From the NCBI RefSeq assembly GCF_009857845.1, contig NZ_WWEQ01000004.1, forward strand, positions 1 through 64,000: a stretch of DNA of 64,000 nucleotides. The letters are read 5' to 3'. A program made the translations under genes and the position numbers. Below, piece by piece: positions 8,133 to 16,573 of the stretch (position 1 is the stretch's first letter; each line of letters begins with the position of its first letter). Source of the stretch: Brevibacterium rongguiense (GTDB lineage: Bacteria > Actinomycetota > Actinomycetes > Actinomycetales > Brevibacteriaceae). A model generated the notes under the pieces. It saw only the letters and a program-made list of their open reading frames with translations, searched no databases and was not told the DNA's origin.

Positions 8133-9258
8133 CCAGCGGGCGGCCTGCGGAGAACTCGTCGACGAGCAGCCGCGCGACCTCGGTGAGCGACTCGGTCTGC
8201 GCGAACCGCGCGCGCTGGCGCTGGTAGCTCGCGCCGATCGAGGCGAAGTCGTCCATCGCCGCGAGCTCGGCCTCGCAGCCCAGGCGCTGCGCGACGGGGG
8301 CCAGGCGGGCCACCTCGTCGGCGATGACCTCGGTGACGAGGCGCTCCTCGGCGGCGGCGTTCTCGATGATGATCGCGTCCATGCCGTAGCGCGCGGCGCG
8401 CCACTTGTTCTCCACGTGGAACCAGTTGGGCATCGTCGGCAGCGTCTCGCCGTGGTCCAGGCGCTCGGAGAGGTCGTCGACGACGCACTGGACGAACGCG
8501 GTGACCGCGGCGACCTCGGCGGAGGTGGGCAGGCCATCGCACACCCGCACCTCGATCGTGCCCCAGCCGGGGGAGGGGCGGATGTCCCAGCGGATCTCGT
8601 TGATCTCGTCGATGACGCCCGTGTGGCGCATATCGGAGACGTACTTCTCATACTCCGACCAGTTGGAGAACTGGAACGGCAGGCCGGCCGTGGGCAGCTG
8701 CTGGAACATCATGGCCCGGTTCGACGCGTAGTGGGTGTCCGTGGCCGACCAGAAGGGCGAGGAGGCGCTGACCGCCTGCAGGTGCGGGACGTAGCGCAGC
8801 AGGGAGTTGAGGATGGGCAGCACCTTCTCCCGCGAGTCGATGCCCACGTGCGTGTGGACGCCGAAGATGAGCATGTGCCGGCCCCACCACTGCGTGCGGT
8901 TGATGAGCTCCGCGTAGCGCTCCTTGTCCGTGACCTCCTGGTTCTGCCACTTGGCGAACGGGTGCGTGCCGGCGCTCATGGCGCGCAGGCCCTGGGCGCC
9001 GAGGACGCCGGACAGCTCCGCGATCGTCTCGTCGAGGTCGCCCACGGCGTCCGCGACGCGGGTGTGGACCCCGGAGACCACCTCGACGGTGTTCGTCAGC
9101 ATCTCGCCCACGACGGCGCTCTTGGCCCGCGGGCTCTCGGCGAGCCGGTCGAGCACCTCGCCCGCGCGGGGCACGAGGTCGAGGGTCTGGGCGTCGACGA
9201 GGGCGAGCTCCCATTCGACGCCGAGCGTCGAACGGGGTGACTGAGCGAAGGTGACCAT
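8125..9258 (-). CDS. YbdK-type carboxylate-amine ligase (glutamate-cysteine ligase 2 family)
   Basis: A 377-residue enzyme of the GCS2 family, which joins a gamma-carboxylate to an amine using ATP. Visible family marks are TLGVEWELALVD at the N-terminus, AMSAGTHPFAKW, the metal-binding stretch GVHTHVGI, and NRTQWWGRH. Some members have weak glutamate-cysteine ligase activity; in actinobacteria, which use mycothiol, the substrate is often unknown. The gene has its own leaderless promoter and converges on the NUDIX gene. Confidence 0.88.
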   Translation of the reverse strand: MVTFAQSPRSTLGVEWELALVDAQTLDLVPRAGEVLDRLAESPRAKSAVVGEMLTNTVEVVSGVHTRVADAVGDLDETIAELSGVLGAQGLRAMSAGTHPFAKWQNQEVTDKERYAELINRTQWWGRHMLIFGVHTHVGIDSREKVLPILNSLLRYVPHLQAVSASSPFWSATDTHYASNRAMMFQQLPTAGLPFQFSNWSEYEKYVSDMRHTGVIDEINEIRWDIRPSPGWGTIEVRVCDGLPTSAEVAAVTAFVQCVVDDLSERLDHGETLPTMPNWFHVENKWRAARYGMDAIIIENAAAEERLVTEVIADEVARLAPVAQRLGCEAELAAMDDFASIGASYQRQRARFAQTESLTEVARLLVDEFSAGRPLGG

Positions 9259-9270
9259 TGCTCCATCCTA
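9259..9270 (-). promoter_or_regulatory. Leaderless promoter of the carboxylate-amine ligase
   Basis: On the minus strand TAGGAT (complement of 9265-9270) lies 6 nt before the ATG, with no room for a ribosome binding site. Confidence 0.6.
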
Positions 9271-9342
9271 CGTGCGCGCCAGGTTGCCCTGCCGCGACCG
9301 CCCAGGTGGCGGGCGCAGTGGAGACGGGCGCGCTGGCCTGGG

Positions 9343-10323
9343 CTACTGCGGGCCGGTTGCCGCGGGGCGGTCCGGGTCGGCGCTCCAGCCGGACCAGCTG
9401 GCGGGGTAGAGCGCGGCGGTCTCACCGAGCACCGCAAGCGCCAGCGCGTTGTGACACGCCGTGACACCGGAGCCGCAGTAGACGCCCACCCGCGGCGCGG
9501 TGGCCTGGGGGGCAGCTGGGCCAGCCTGATCCGCTGGGCCAGCCTGATCCGCTGGGCCTGCGGGTTCCGCGGGGGCTGCGGGCACGGCGCCGAGGCGCGC
9601 GAAGTCCGCGCGCAGCCGCTCCGGGGGCAGCAGGGCGTGGGTGTCCTCGGCGGTGTTGTCCGTGGCCGGGCGGTTGAGCGCGCCGGGGATGTGCCCGGCG
9701 CGCGCATCGAGCGGCTCGGTCTCCCCGCGGTAGCGCTCGCCGGCCCGGGCGTCGAGGAGGACGCCGGTGCGCGCCAGCTCGGCGGCCGCATCGGCGGTGA
9801 GGGTGGGCAGCGCACCCGGGCGGATGGTGAACGAGCCCGGCCGACGGGCTGGGGTCTCGCTCCGGTCTGTGGCCCCCGGGGCGGCGGAGGCGGCCGTCTC
9901 CAGCGGGTGGCCGCCTGCTCGCCAGGCGCGCAGTCCGCCGTCGAGCACCCGCACATGGGACAGCCCCGCCCAGCGCAGCAGCCACCAGGCCCGGGCGGCA
10001 CCGAGTGCGCGGTTGTCGTCGTAGACGACGACGGCGGAGTCGTCGTCGATGCCCCAGCGGCGCATGGCGGCCTCGAGGTCGGCCGGATCGGGCAGCGGGT
10101 GGCGCCCGCGCGTGGGATCAGCATGGTCGGGGGAGGCGAGGTCGTCGTCCATGCTCACGTAGGCCGCGCCCGGGATGTGGCCCGCCGCCCAGTCCGCGCG
10201 CCCGTCGGGCTGGGCGAGGCTCCAGCGCACGTCGAGCACGATGGGCGGGGCGGGGGATTCGAGCAGCGCGGCGAGCTCCGCCGGCGCGAGGAGTGGGGAG
10301 GACGTGTGAGGCGCTGCGGTCAT
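9343..10323 (-). CDS. Two-domain rhodanese sulfurtransferase
   Basis: A 326-residue tandem rhodanese of the SseA/thiosulfate or 3-mercaptopyruvate sulfurtransferase type. The inactive N-terminal domain has VLDVRW, GHIPGAAYVSMD and VVYDDN. The C-terminal domain has LLDARAGERYRG, GHIPGALN and the active loop YCGSGVTACHN with the sulfur-carrying Cys. An 18-bp tandem repeat at 9515-9558 adds a GPADQA-type linker just before the active loop. Its start overlaps the stop of the upstream methyltransferase by 4 nt, so both are co-transcribed. Confidence 0.9.
   Translation of the reverse strand: MTAAPHTSSPLLAPAELAALLESPAPPIVLDVRWSLAQPDGRADWAAGHIPGAAYVSMDDDLASPDHADPTRGRHPLPDPADLEAAMRRWGIDDDSAVVVYDDNRALGAARAWWLLRWAGLSHVRVLDGGLRAWRAGGHPLETAASAAPGATDRSETPARRPGSFTIRPGALPTLTADAAAELARTGVLLDARAGERYRGETEPLDARAGHIPGALNRPATDNTAEDTHALLPPERLRADFARLGAVPAAPAEPAGPADQAGPADQAGPAAPQATAPRVGVYCGSGVTACHNALALAVLGETAALYPASWSGWSADPDRPAATGPQ
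9515..9558. repeat. 18-bp tandem repeat inside the rhodanese gene
   Basis: The unit GCTGGGCCAGCCTGATCC occurs at 9515-9532 and 9533-9550 and continues for 8 more bases. It is in frame and encodes a Gly-Pro-Ala-Asp-Gln-Ala repeat in the linker before the catalytic loop, a site likely to vary in copy number. Confidence 0.85.
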
Positions 10324-11576
10324 GTGCTCTCTCCTGAGTCTCGTGGGGGCGCCGGCTCAGCGCCGGGGGCGTCGGCAAGTTCCTCGGCGAGCAGCACGAC
10401 GTGGTCCTCGCCGATGCGGGTGAAGACGAGGGTGGCGGGGCGGCCGGCGGGCAGCTTGAGGCGGCGGCGGACCTGCGCGGGGTCGATGTCCGCCCCGCGC
10501 TTCTTGATGACGACGCGCCCGATGCCCCGTTCCACGAGCGCGCGGCGCAGGGGCTTGAGCCCGGCCGGCAGCACCTCGGCGATGCGCCACTGGCGCACGA
10601 GCCTGGCCGCGACCCCGCTGGCGGGCCGGTCGCCGGTGAGGTAGGCGATGGGCGCGGAGATGCGGTGGGCGCCCAGTGGGGCGCACAGGGCGGTGATGAG
10701 GCCCGCGCGCACGATCGCACCGTCGGGTTCGAAGAGGTACTCGCCCACGGTGCCGATGCCCTCCTCGTCGCCTGCGGGCAGGTCGGACTCGTGGACCTCG
10801 GCGGCCCCGCCCGAGCCCATGACGAGCGCGCTGCGCCCGGGCCGGCGCAGGGCGGCGCCGGCGTAGAGCGCGACCTCGACGACGTCGCCGTCGTGGGAGA
10901 CCCACTGGGCCTCCCAGCCCTCCGGGATGAGCGCGTGGTCGAGTGCGGGGCCCAGCTTGATGCCCACCGCGTCGACCTCCCGGGCGGCCGAGAAGGCCCA
11001 GGTCAGGGGCGGGGAGAACGCCTCGGGGTCGGACAGTCGGCGAGCGGCGCCGGAGGCCGTGGTGCCGGCGCGGCGCGCGGGGTCCAGCCACAGGGCGCCG
11101 GCCCGGGCGAGGTCGAAGTCCTCCGCGCGGCCGTGCTCCACCGTCGCGGTGTCGAAGCTGCGCAGGTTGAACGCGGCGATGCCGGCGGTCACCTCGTCGG
11201 CGTCGAGCGCGATGAGGTTCGCGCCCAGGCCGGCGAACGCCATGGCGTCGGCGCCGATCCCGCAGCCCAGGTCCGCGATCGTGCCCGCGTCCGCGGCGAG
11301 CATGCGCCCGGCGTGGTGGGCGGCGACCGGCAGGCGGGTGGCCTGGGCCAGCCCATCGCGGGTGAAGAGCATGTCCGCGGCGAACGGGCCGAACTTCGCC
11401 TCGGCTTCCCGGCGCAGGCGGGCCTGGGTGAGCAGCGCCGCGGCGACGTCGGGCTCCACGCCGTCGGCGCGCAGGCGCGCGGCGGTGGCGAGCTCGGCGC
11501 CGGGCGCGGCATCGACGGTCTCGAGGAGGCCGTAGACGGCGGGGTCGAAGAGCTTCGACAGGGTCACAGCGTCCAT
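10320..11576 (-). CDS. Class I SAM methyltransferase with THUMP-like C-terminal domain
   Basis: A 418-residue protein of a family found widely in actinobacteria. A helical N-terminal part (about residues 1-95) precedes a Rossmann methyltransferase core with [17 protein letters not shown] as the SAM-binding motif I and a DADEV acidic end of strand 2; DPARR follows at motif IV. The C-terminal part (about 340-400), [20 protein letters not shown], resembles the THUMP-like domain thought to contact RNA. The target is unknown. The frame is open well upstream, but ATG 11576 is chosen because a -10 hexamer is 7 nt away. Confidence 0.82.
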   Translation of the reverse strand: MDAVTLSKLFDPAVYGLLETVDAAPGAELATAARLRADGVEPDVAAALLTQARLRREAEAKFGPFAADMLFTRDGLAQATRLPVAAHHAGRMLAADAGTIADLGCGIGADAMAFAGLGANLIALDADEVTAGIAAFNLRSFDTATVEHGRAEDFDLARAGALWLDPARRAGTTASGAARRLSDPEAFSPPLTWAFSAAREVDAVGIKLGPALDHALIPEGWEAQWVSHDGDVVEVALYAGAALRRPGRSALVMGSGGAAEVHESDLPAGDEEGIGTVGEYLFEPDGAIVRAGLITALCAPLGAHRISAPIAYLTGDRPASGVAARLVRQWRIAEVLPAGLKPLRRALVERGIGRVVIKKRGADIDPAQVRRRLKLPAGRPATLVFTRIGEDHVVLLAEELADAPGAEPAPPRDSGEST

Positions 11577-11589
11577 GGGGGCAAGCCTA
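11577..11589 (-). promoter_or_regulatory. Leaderless promoter of the THUMP-like methyltransferase
   Basis: TAGGCT on the minus strand (complement of 11584-11589) lies 7 nt before the ATG at 11576. It is back to back with the ksgA promoter in a 54-bp intergenic space. Confidence 0.6.
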
Positions 11590-11617
11590 GCGGGGCGTGT
11601 CGGGCCCCGGCGTCGTC

Positions 11618-11630
11618 TAGTGTGGGGAGC
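11618..11630 (+). promoter_or_regulatory. Leaderless promoter of ksgA
   Basis: TAGTGT at 11618-11623 is followed by 7 nt and the GTG at 11631. This decides the start codon, as the frame is open far upstream on this strand. Confidence 0.6.
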
Positions 11631-12575
11631 GTGACGACCCTGCTGACCGCCCGCTCCGTGCGCGCACTCGCCGCCGAGCTGGACCTGCGCCCCACGAAGC
11701 AGCGGGGGCAGAACTTCGTCATCGATCCCAACACCGTGCGCATGATCGTCGCCGAGGCGCAGCTGCCGCCCGGTGCTCCCGTCGCCGAGGTGGGGCCGGG
11801 GCTGGGCTCGCTCACGCTGGGCCTGCTCGAGGCCGGCCACCCGGTCGTGGCCGTCGAGATCGACCCGCTGCTCGCCGGGCGCCTGCCGCGCACCATCGCC
11901 GAACTGCACGGGGGCTCGGAGCAGGCGGGAGCCGTATTCGAGTTGGTCAATGCCGATGCTATGCGCGTGGACGCGCTGCCGCTGAGCCCGCGCGCGCTCG
12001 TGGCGAACCTGCCCTACAACGTCGCGGTGCCCGTCCTGCTGCACTTCCTCGCCGCGTTCCCCGGCATCGAAACCGTCCTCGTCATGGTGCAGGCCGAGGT
12101 GGCCGACCGGCTGGCAGCCCAGCCCGGCTCCCGCACCTACGGGGTGCCCAGTGTCAAGGCGCAGTGGTACGGCACCGTGGCGCGCGGCTCGGACATCGGC
12201 AGGAACGTCTTCTGGCCCGCGCCCAATGTGGGGTCGGGCCTCGTGCGGATCCGGCGGCGGGCAGTCCCCCTGGAGGAGACCGCGGGGGTGGGTCGCGCCG
12301 AGGTCTTCGCGGTCGTCGACGCCGCGTTCGCCCAGCGCCGCAAGACGCTGCGCGCCGCGCTCGCCGGCTGGGCCGGGGGCGCGGAGGCCGCCGGCCGCGT
12401 GCTCGAGGCCGCCGGCATCGACCCGCGGGCCCGGGGCGAGGTCATCGACATCGACGGCTACTGCGCGATCGCGCGGGCCGCCCGCAGCCTGGGCGTGGGC
12501 CCGGGCGAGCCCGGCGCGCGGGGCCGGCGCGCCTCGGCGGCGGATGCCCAGGTCAGCGGGGAGGCGGCGCGATGA
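11631..12575 (+). CDS. rsmA: 16S rRNA (adenine1518/1519-N6) dimethyltransferase KsgA/RsmA
   Basis: A 314-residue enzyme that dimethylates two adenines in helix 45 of 16S rRNA late in small-subunit assembly. Seen: [10 protein letters not shown] at the N-terminus, the SAM loop [20 protein letters not shown], the catalytic NLPYNV motif, and [11 protein letters not shown] in the C-terminal helical domain. The last 25 residues are an Ala/Gly/Arg-rich tail. The stop overlaps the ispE start by 4 nt; rsmA-ispE is a conserved actinobacterial pair. Confidence 0.95.
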   Translation: MTTLLTARSVRALAAELDLRPTKQRGQNFVIDPNTVRMIVAEAQLPPGAPVAEVGPGLGSLTLGLLEAGHPVVAVEIDPLLAGRLPRTIAELHGGSEQAGAVFELVNADAMRVDALPLSPRALVANLPYNVAVPVLLHFLAAFPGIETVLVMVQAEVADRLAAQPGSRTYGVPSVKAQWYGTVARGSDIGRNVFWPAPNVGSGLVRIRRRAVPLEETAGVGRAEVFAVVDAAFAQRRKTLRAALAGWAGGAEAAGRVLEAAGIDPRARGEVIDIDGYCAIARAARSLGVGPGEPGARGRRASAADAQVSGEAAR

Positions 12576-13591
12576 CGGAGTCCAACGTGGAGCCGCTGCC
12601 GCTGGCGCCGCGGACCGTGCGGGCGCGGGCCTACGGCAAGCTCAACCTGCTGCTGGGTGTAGGCGAGGCGATGGACGATGGCTACCACTCGCTCGTCTCC
12701 GTGTTCCAGACGGTGGGCGCGGCCGAGGACGTCACGCTCACCCAGGTGCCCGCCGACGACGCCGAGCACATCAGCGCCTGCACCTCCGTCTCCGTGACCG
12801 GGCGCTTCGCCCCCACCGCCGCCGAGGTGGATGCCGGGGCCGCGATCCCCGTGCCGCTGGACGGAGCGAACCTCGCCGTGCGGGCCGTCGAGCGGCTGGC
12901 GCAGGAGACCGGGCTGTGGGTGCCGGTCGAGGTGGCCATCGATAAGAGCGTGCCCGTGGCCGGCGGGATGGGCGGCGGGTCCGCGGACGCGGCCGCGGCC
13001 CTGGTCGCCTATGCCGAGCTCATCGGCGCCGACGAGCCGGAGCTGCTCCACCGGATCGCCGTGGAGCTGGGCGCGGACGTGCCGTTCCTGCTGCGCGGCG
13101 GGACGGCGCTGGGCACGGGGCGCGGGGACGTGCTCAGCCCCGTCATGAACAGCGGGCGGTTCCACTGGGTGCTCGCGACCTCCACCGCGTCGCTGTCGAC
13201 CCCGCTCGTCTACGCGCGGCTCGACGAGATGCGCGCGGCGGGGCAGGCAGGGCCCGGCACGCTCGATCCCGCGCCCGTGCTCGAGGCCGTTGCCTCGGGG
13301 GACCCGGAGCGGCTGGCCCGTGCCGTGCACAACGACCTGGCGCCCGCGGCGCTCGACCTGCTGCCGGACATCCGCGGGGTCATCGACACCGGGCTGCAGG
13401 CAGGAGCGCTGGCCGCGCTCATCTCCGGGTCCGGGCCCACCGTGGGCTTCCTCGTGGCCGACTCCACGCACGCCCTCGACCTGGCCGTCATGCTCGAGGC
13501 CAGCCGCTATGTCCGCCACGTCATCCGCGTGACCTCGCCGGCCGCAGGCGCGCACGTCATCGAGGGCGGCGGGGCGCCCGCGGGTGCCTGA
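12572..13591 (+). CDS. ispE: 4-diphosphocytidyl-2-C-methyl-D-erythritol kinase IspE
   Basis: A 339-residue GHMP kinase that phosphorylates CDP-ME in the MEP pathway for isoprenoids. Residues about 14-22 (ARAYGKLNL) contain the conserved Lys of the substrate site, [14 protein letters not shown] is the CDP-ME contact region, and [17 protein letters not shown] is the ATP-binding GHMP motif; [13 protein letters not shown] is the C-terminal motif. A loop of about 25 residues around 65-95 is longer than usual. It overlaps ksgA upstream and the SMR gene downstream. Confidence 0.95.
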   Translation: MTESNVEPLPLAPRTVRARAYGKLNLLLGVGEAMDDGYHSLVSVFQTVGAAEDVTLTQVPADDAEHISACTSVSVTGRFAPTAAEVDAGAAIPVPLDGANLAVRAVERLAQETGLWVPVEVAIDKSVPVAGGMGGGSADAAAALVAYAELIGADEPELLHRIAVELGADVPFLLRGGTALGTGRGDVLSPVMNSGRFHWVLATSTASLSTPLVYARLDEMRAAGQAGPGTLDPAPVLEAVASGDPERLARAVHNDLAPAALDLLPDIRGVIDTGLQAGALAALISGSGPTVGFLVADSTHALDLAVMLEASRYVRHVIRVTSPAAGAHVIEGGGAPAGA

Positions 13592-14396
13592 GGCCGGGCG
13601 CACGGGGCGCACGGGGCGTGCCTGGCTGTGCGTGGCCGGCGCGATCGTCGCCGAGGTCACCGCCACCCTCTCGCTCAAGGCCGCGCTCGACGCGCCGGGG
13701 CTCTACGCCGTCGTGGTGGTGGGCTATCTGTGCGCCTTCGGGGGCCTGTCGCTGTGCCTGCGGTGGGGGCTGCCGCTCGGCACCGCGTATGGGACGTGGA
13801 GCGCGTGCGGGGTGACGCTCACCGCGTTCGCCTCGGCCCTCATCTTCGCCGAGCCCATCACCCCCGTCATGTGGGTGGGCATCGGCTGCGTGGCAGTGGG
13901 CGTGTTCGTCGTGCAGGCCGGAGAGCACCGGGCCGGGCGGAGCGGGCGCGGGAGTGGCCGAGGTTCTCGCGGGGGTGGACGGGGTTCGGACCGGGGCGTG
14001 CAGGGCGAGCATTCGAATGTGCGCCGGGCCGCTCGAAGTGGGCACCAGGCCAGTCCGAGGGAGCACCGGGACGGGCAGTCGGCGGCGGGCGGCGCTGGCG
14101 GAGCCGGCGGAGCTGAGGGGAGCAGCCGGAGTGGTGGCGGTACCGCGGGCGGGAGCAGCCTGACCGGTCCGAGCGGCGCGACCGGCTCGGTCAGCGGGGC
14201 GGCTGCTGGCGCGACCGGCGCGGTCTGCGGGGCCGGTGTGACGGCCGGGGGCAACGCGGCCGATGAGGTCGATGCAGCCGGTGCGGCCGATGTAGCTGAT
14301 ACAACCAGCGACGCCGATGCGGCCGATGCGGCCGGCGCGGCCGGCGCGGCCAGCGCCGAGGAGTGCGCGGAGCTGCGTGGGGAGGAGCGGTCATGA
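13584..14396 (+). CDS. SMR family transporter subunit with long low-complexity C-terminal tail
   Basis: 270 residues, more than twice the usual 105-115. Residues about 13-112 form four membrane helices of the small multidrug resistance family, with the essential membrane Glu24 in AEVTATLSLKAA and a GTAYGTWSACGV third helix. Residues about 113-270 are a hydrophilic Gly/Ala/Ser/Arg- then Asp/Ala-rich tail without recognisable domain. GTG 13584 overlaps ispE by 8 nt. The next gene is a second SMR, so the pair may form a heterodimer of the EbrAB/YkkCD kind. The positively charged N-terminus and tail start suggest both ends are cytoplasmic. Confidence 0.8.
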   Translation: MPEAGRTGRTGRAWLCVAGAIVAEVTATLSLKAALDAPGLYAVVVVGYLCAFGGLSLCLRWGLPLGTAYGTWSACGVTLTAFASALIFAEPITPVMWVGIGCVAVGVFVVQAGEHRAGRSGRGSGRGSRGGGRGSDRGVQGEHSNVRRAARSGHQASPREHRDGQSAAGGAGGAGGAEGSSRSGGGTAGGSSLTGPSGATGSVSGAAAGATGAVCGAGVTAGGNAADEVDAAGAADVADTTSDADAADAAGAAGAASAEECAELRGEERS

Positions 14397-15007
14397 GCTG
14401 GCTCTATATTGCGCTCGCCGTGCTGTGCGAGGTGGCGGGCACGCTGTCGCTCAAGGCAGCCTCGCTGCGCTCCGATGCCGGCGCCGGTGGCAGCCCGGGG
14501 GCTGCTGGCGGGGCAGGGGGCCCTCGGGGTGCAGGGGGTGTTGGCGATGCAGGAGGCGCCGGTGATACCCGACATCCTGGTGGCGCTCGGGATGCTGACG
14601 GAGCCCGTGATGCTGGCGGTGTTACGCCCCGCGCTGTGGTGGCGGCCGAGATCCAGGATGTCGCCGAGGTGTTCGATGATGACGCGGGGGATCCCACGGC
14701 CGGGGTGAATGGCGCCTCGGGGGCACACCGTGGAGCTGCGGTACCGGGCGCACGCCGGCGCCCTGGCCGGTGGCTGTGGTGGGCGATCGTGGCGGTCGGC
14801 TACGTGGCCGCGTTCTCGCTGCTCTCCGCTGCACTGGCGGCGGGCATGCCGCTGTCCGTGGCCTACGGGGTGTGGGCGGCCGCCGGGGTTGCGCTGACCG
14901 CGATGCTCAGCGCCGTGTTCTTCAAGGAGTCGCTCACGTGGCTCATGGGCCTGGGCCTGGCCCTCGTCATGGGCGGGGTGCTGCTCATCGAGGCGGGCGG
15001 GCACTGA
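14393..15007 (+). CDS. SMR family transporter subunit with ~100-residue insert after helix 1
   Basis: 204 residues. Helix 1 (residues about 3-24) has the essential Glu13 in CEVAGTLSLKAA. A Gly/Ala/Asp/Arg-rich stretch of about 100 residues follows where the family has a short loop. Helices 2-4 (about 127-201) are normal, including GMPLSVAYGVWAA and LTWLMGLGLALVMGGVLLI. The reading frame is intact across the insert and preserves all key residues, so this is not a broken gene. ATG 14393 has GGAGGAG upstream and overlaps the preceding stop by 4 nt. Its partner is the neighbouring SMR with a similar low-complexity tail. Confidence 0.8.
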   Translation: MSWLYIALAVLCEVAGTLSLKAASLRSDAGAGGSPGAAGGAGGPRGAGGVGDAGGAGDTRHPGGARDADGARDAGGVTPRAVVAAEIQDVAEVFDDDAGDPTAGVNGASGAHRGAAVPGARRRPGRWLWWAIVAVGYVAAFSLLSAALAAGMPLSVAYGVWAAAGVALTAMLSAVFFKESLTWLMGLGLALVMGGVLLIEAGGH

Positions 15008-15258
15008 ACCGGCCCGCAGGTGCGCGGGAAGCCGAGGCCCCGCAGGTTGTGCGGATCTGGGGTCCGGGTCGTGGTTCCTGTAGTGTGAAGTCCGGCGCGG
15101 CTCAGCGCCCAGCTCGGTCCTCCGCACCCCAGCGCGGAGTGGCATCGGGCGAAGGGGAGCGAATCCTCGGGTCTTGTCATCGTGCACCGCACTCGCCATG
15201 ACGCAGACAGCCGGATCCGCCGCTGGGGTGGAAATCGCGGATCCGCGTTGGAGCAGCC
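15008..15258 (+). promoter_or_regulatory. Intergenic region with candidate promoter TAGTGT
   Basis: A TAGTGT hexamer at 15081-15086 in a comparatively AT-rich stretch is a plausible -10 for the DUF2087 gene, giving an untranslated leader of about 165 nt. I see no open frame, strong hairpin or repeat in the rest. Confidence 0.35.
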
Positions 15259-15927
15259 ATGACCCATCACGCCGGTTTCAAGGCCCGCATCCGCGCTCGG
15301 ATGCGCGCCACGGGTGAGAACTTCACCCAGGCCCGCAGCGCGCTGCAGGCCGAACGCGACGAGCAGCTCGCACTTGGGCAGGCCTTTCGGGACAAGACGC
15401 TGCGCAGCTTCGCCGTCGGCGACCTGCGCCTGGATGGAACCCTTCGATCCATTCCAGCCAGGCGGCGGCAGCGCGTGGTGATCCTCCTCGAGCTGCTCCA
15501 CCGATTCGAGAGCGATCGGCGCTATTCGGAGACCGAGGTCAATGCGCTCCTGCGCTCCGCTCACGGCGACGTCGCCTATTTGCGCCGCGAACTCATCGAA
15601 TACGGTTTCATGCGCCGAGCGGAGAGCATCTACTGGTTGAGCGCGGAGCGCCCCAGGCGATGGGGCAGCGAGTCACAGGAGACCGCCGCCCTCGAAGACG
15701 AGTGGTTTGCCGGGGCTGAGGCGAGGAGCGCCCGGTCCTGTGCGCTGGAGGATGGTGAGGACAGCACCGGTGGTCCGCCGCAGCCGCTTGCCGGTGCACA
15801 GGATGACGATGCGCAGAGCAACAGTGCGCGGGATGACCATGCGCCGGGGCCGAGAACGCGACCATCGAAACCAGTGCGGTTCCCACCGGGCCCCGATCTG
15901 GTTGAGCGGGGTCATCATCATGCGTGA
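15259..15927 (+). CDS. DUF2087 domain protein
   Basis: 222 residues. Residues about 1-30 (FKARIRARMRATGENFTQA) match a short helical N-terminal motif often found with DUF2087. The DUF2087 domain itself is at about residues 50-125: LDGTLRSIPARRRQRVVILL, RRYSETEVNALL and DVAYLRRELIEYGFM, a winged-helix-like fold suggesting nucleic acid binding. The last 80 residues are Asp/Pro/Ser-rich and probably disordered. The following gene starts 8 nt before this one stops, so they are coupled. Function unknown. Confidence 0.75.
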   Translation: MTHHAGFKARIRARMRATGENFTQARSALQAERDEQLALGQAFRDKTLRSFAVGDLRLDGTLRSIPARRRQRVVILLELLHRFESDRRYSETEVNALLRSAHGDVAYLRRELIEYGFMRRAESIYWLSAERPRRWGSESQETAALEDEWFAGAEARSARSCALEDGEDSTGGPPQPLAGAQDDDAQSNSARDDHAPGPRTRPSKPVRFPPGPDLVERGHHHA

Positions 15928-16414
15928 GACCATCCCGTTCCACCCCGCGAGCGGTCCGGATGCTGGGCCCGAAATGCCGCCGTCGGTGCCGACCGGCACG
16001 GTGATGGAACTCTGGCGCGCCCCGCTGCTCGAAGCAGCGGAGGCACGGTTCGACGACTGGATGGCGATGCTGCACGCGCGCTACGACGAGTGCCTCGAAT
16101 CACTCACCGACGAGCACATGGCCTTCGAGGCGACATTCATCAGCACCGAGGCGGATGGGTCGCGCTGGATGTATCACCTACAGGTGCGCGGTGCCGGCAG
16201 TCGTGTCCTCGATCTCACGAAGGGCATCGACGCCGCCCACGAGGCTTGGGCGCGCAGCACCAAACATCGCGGTTGGGAGGTGCTCGAACCACGGTTGTTC
16301 CTCTGCCCGCCGCAGGTGAGGGATGCGCTGTGCGCAGCTGCAGGCGCGGACCTGCTTCCGACCGGTGCGCTTCCCGACTCCTCACACAGAGGGCAGCCGC
16401 CCAGCGGGGAGTGA
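15920..16414 (+). CDS. Hypothetical protein, DUF6176-like
   Basis: 164 residues. The central part (about 35-110) resembles small alpha/beta proteins of the DUF6176 kind: a helix WMAMLHARYDECLESL, then MAFEATFIS and SRWMYHLQV strands, then a region rich in Trp and His. These have a ferredoxin-like look and no known activity. The C-terminus is unstructured. It overlaps the DUF2087 gene by 8 nt and shares no gap with it, suggesting the two proteins work together. The family match is by eye only. Confidence 0.5.
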   Translation: MRETIPFHPASGPDAGPEMPPSVPTGTVMELWRAPLLEAAEARFDDWMAMLHARYDECLESLTDEHMAFEATFISTEADGSRWMYHLQVRGAGSRVLDLTKGIDAAHEAWARSTKHRGWEVLEPRLFLCPPQVRDALCAAAGADLLPTGALPDSSHRGQPPSGE

Positions 16415-16573
16415 CTCTTCTCAGGGCGATGATCCTCACGGGCGGGGCGGCCGGCATCGGCTGCGTGGTCCCCCTCGCAGGGTGGCTGGGCGCTTCGAGG
16501 GAGAGACTTCCCGGTCATCCGAGTGATGGGTCAGCGACGATCGCGGGCGTCCGCTCGAGCGCGAGCGTTCGCT

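Noticed and set aside
13980-14340. SMR tail as a separate small gene
   Set aside because: No ribosome binding site or start with family similarity; the frame is continuous from the SMR helices and only low-complexity.
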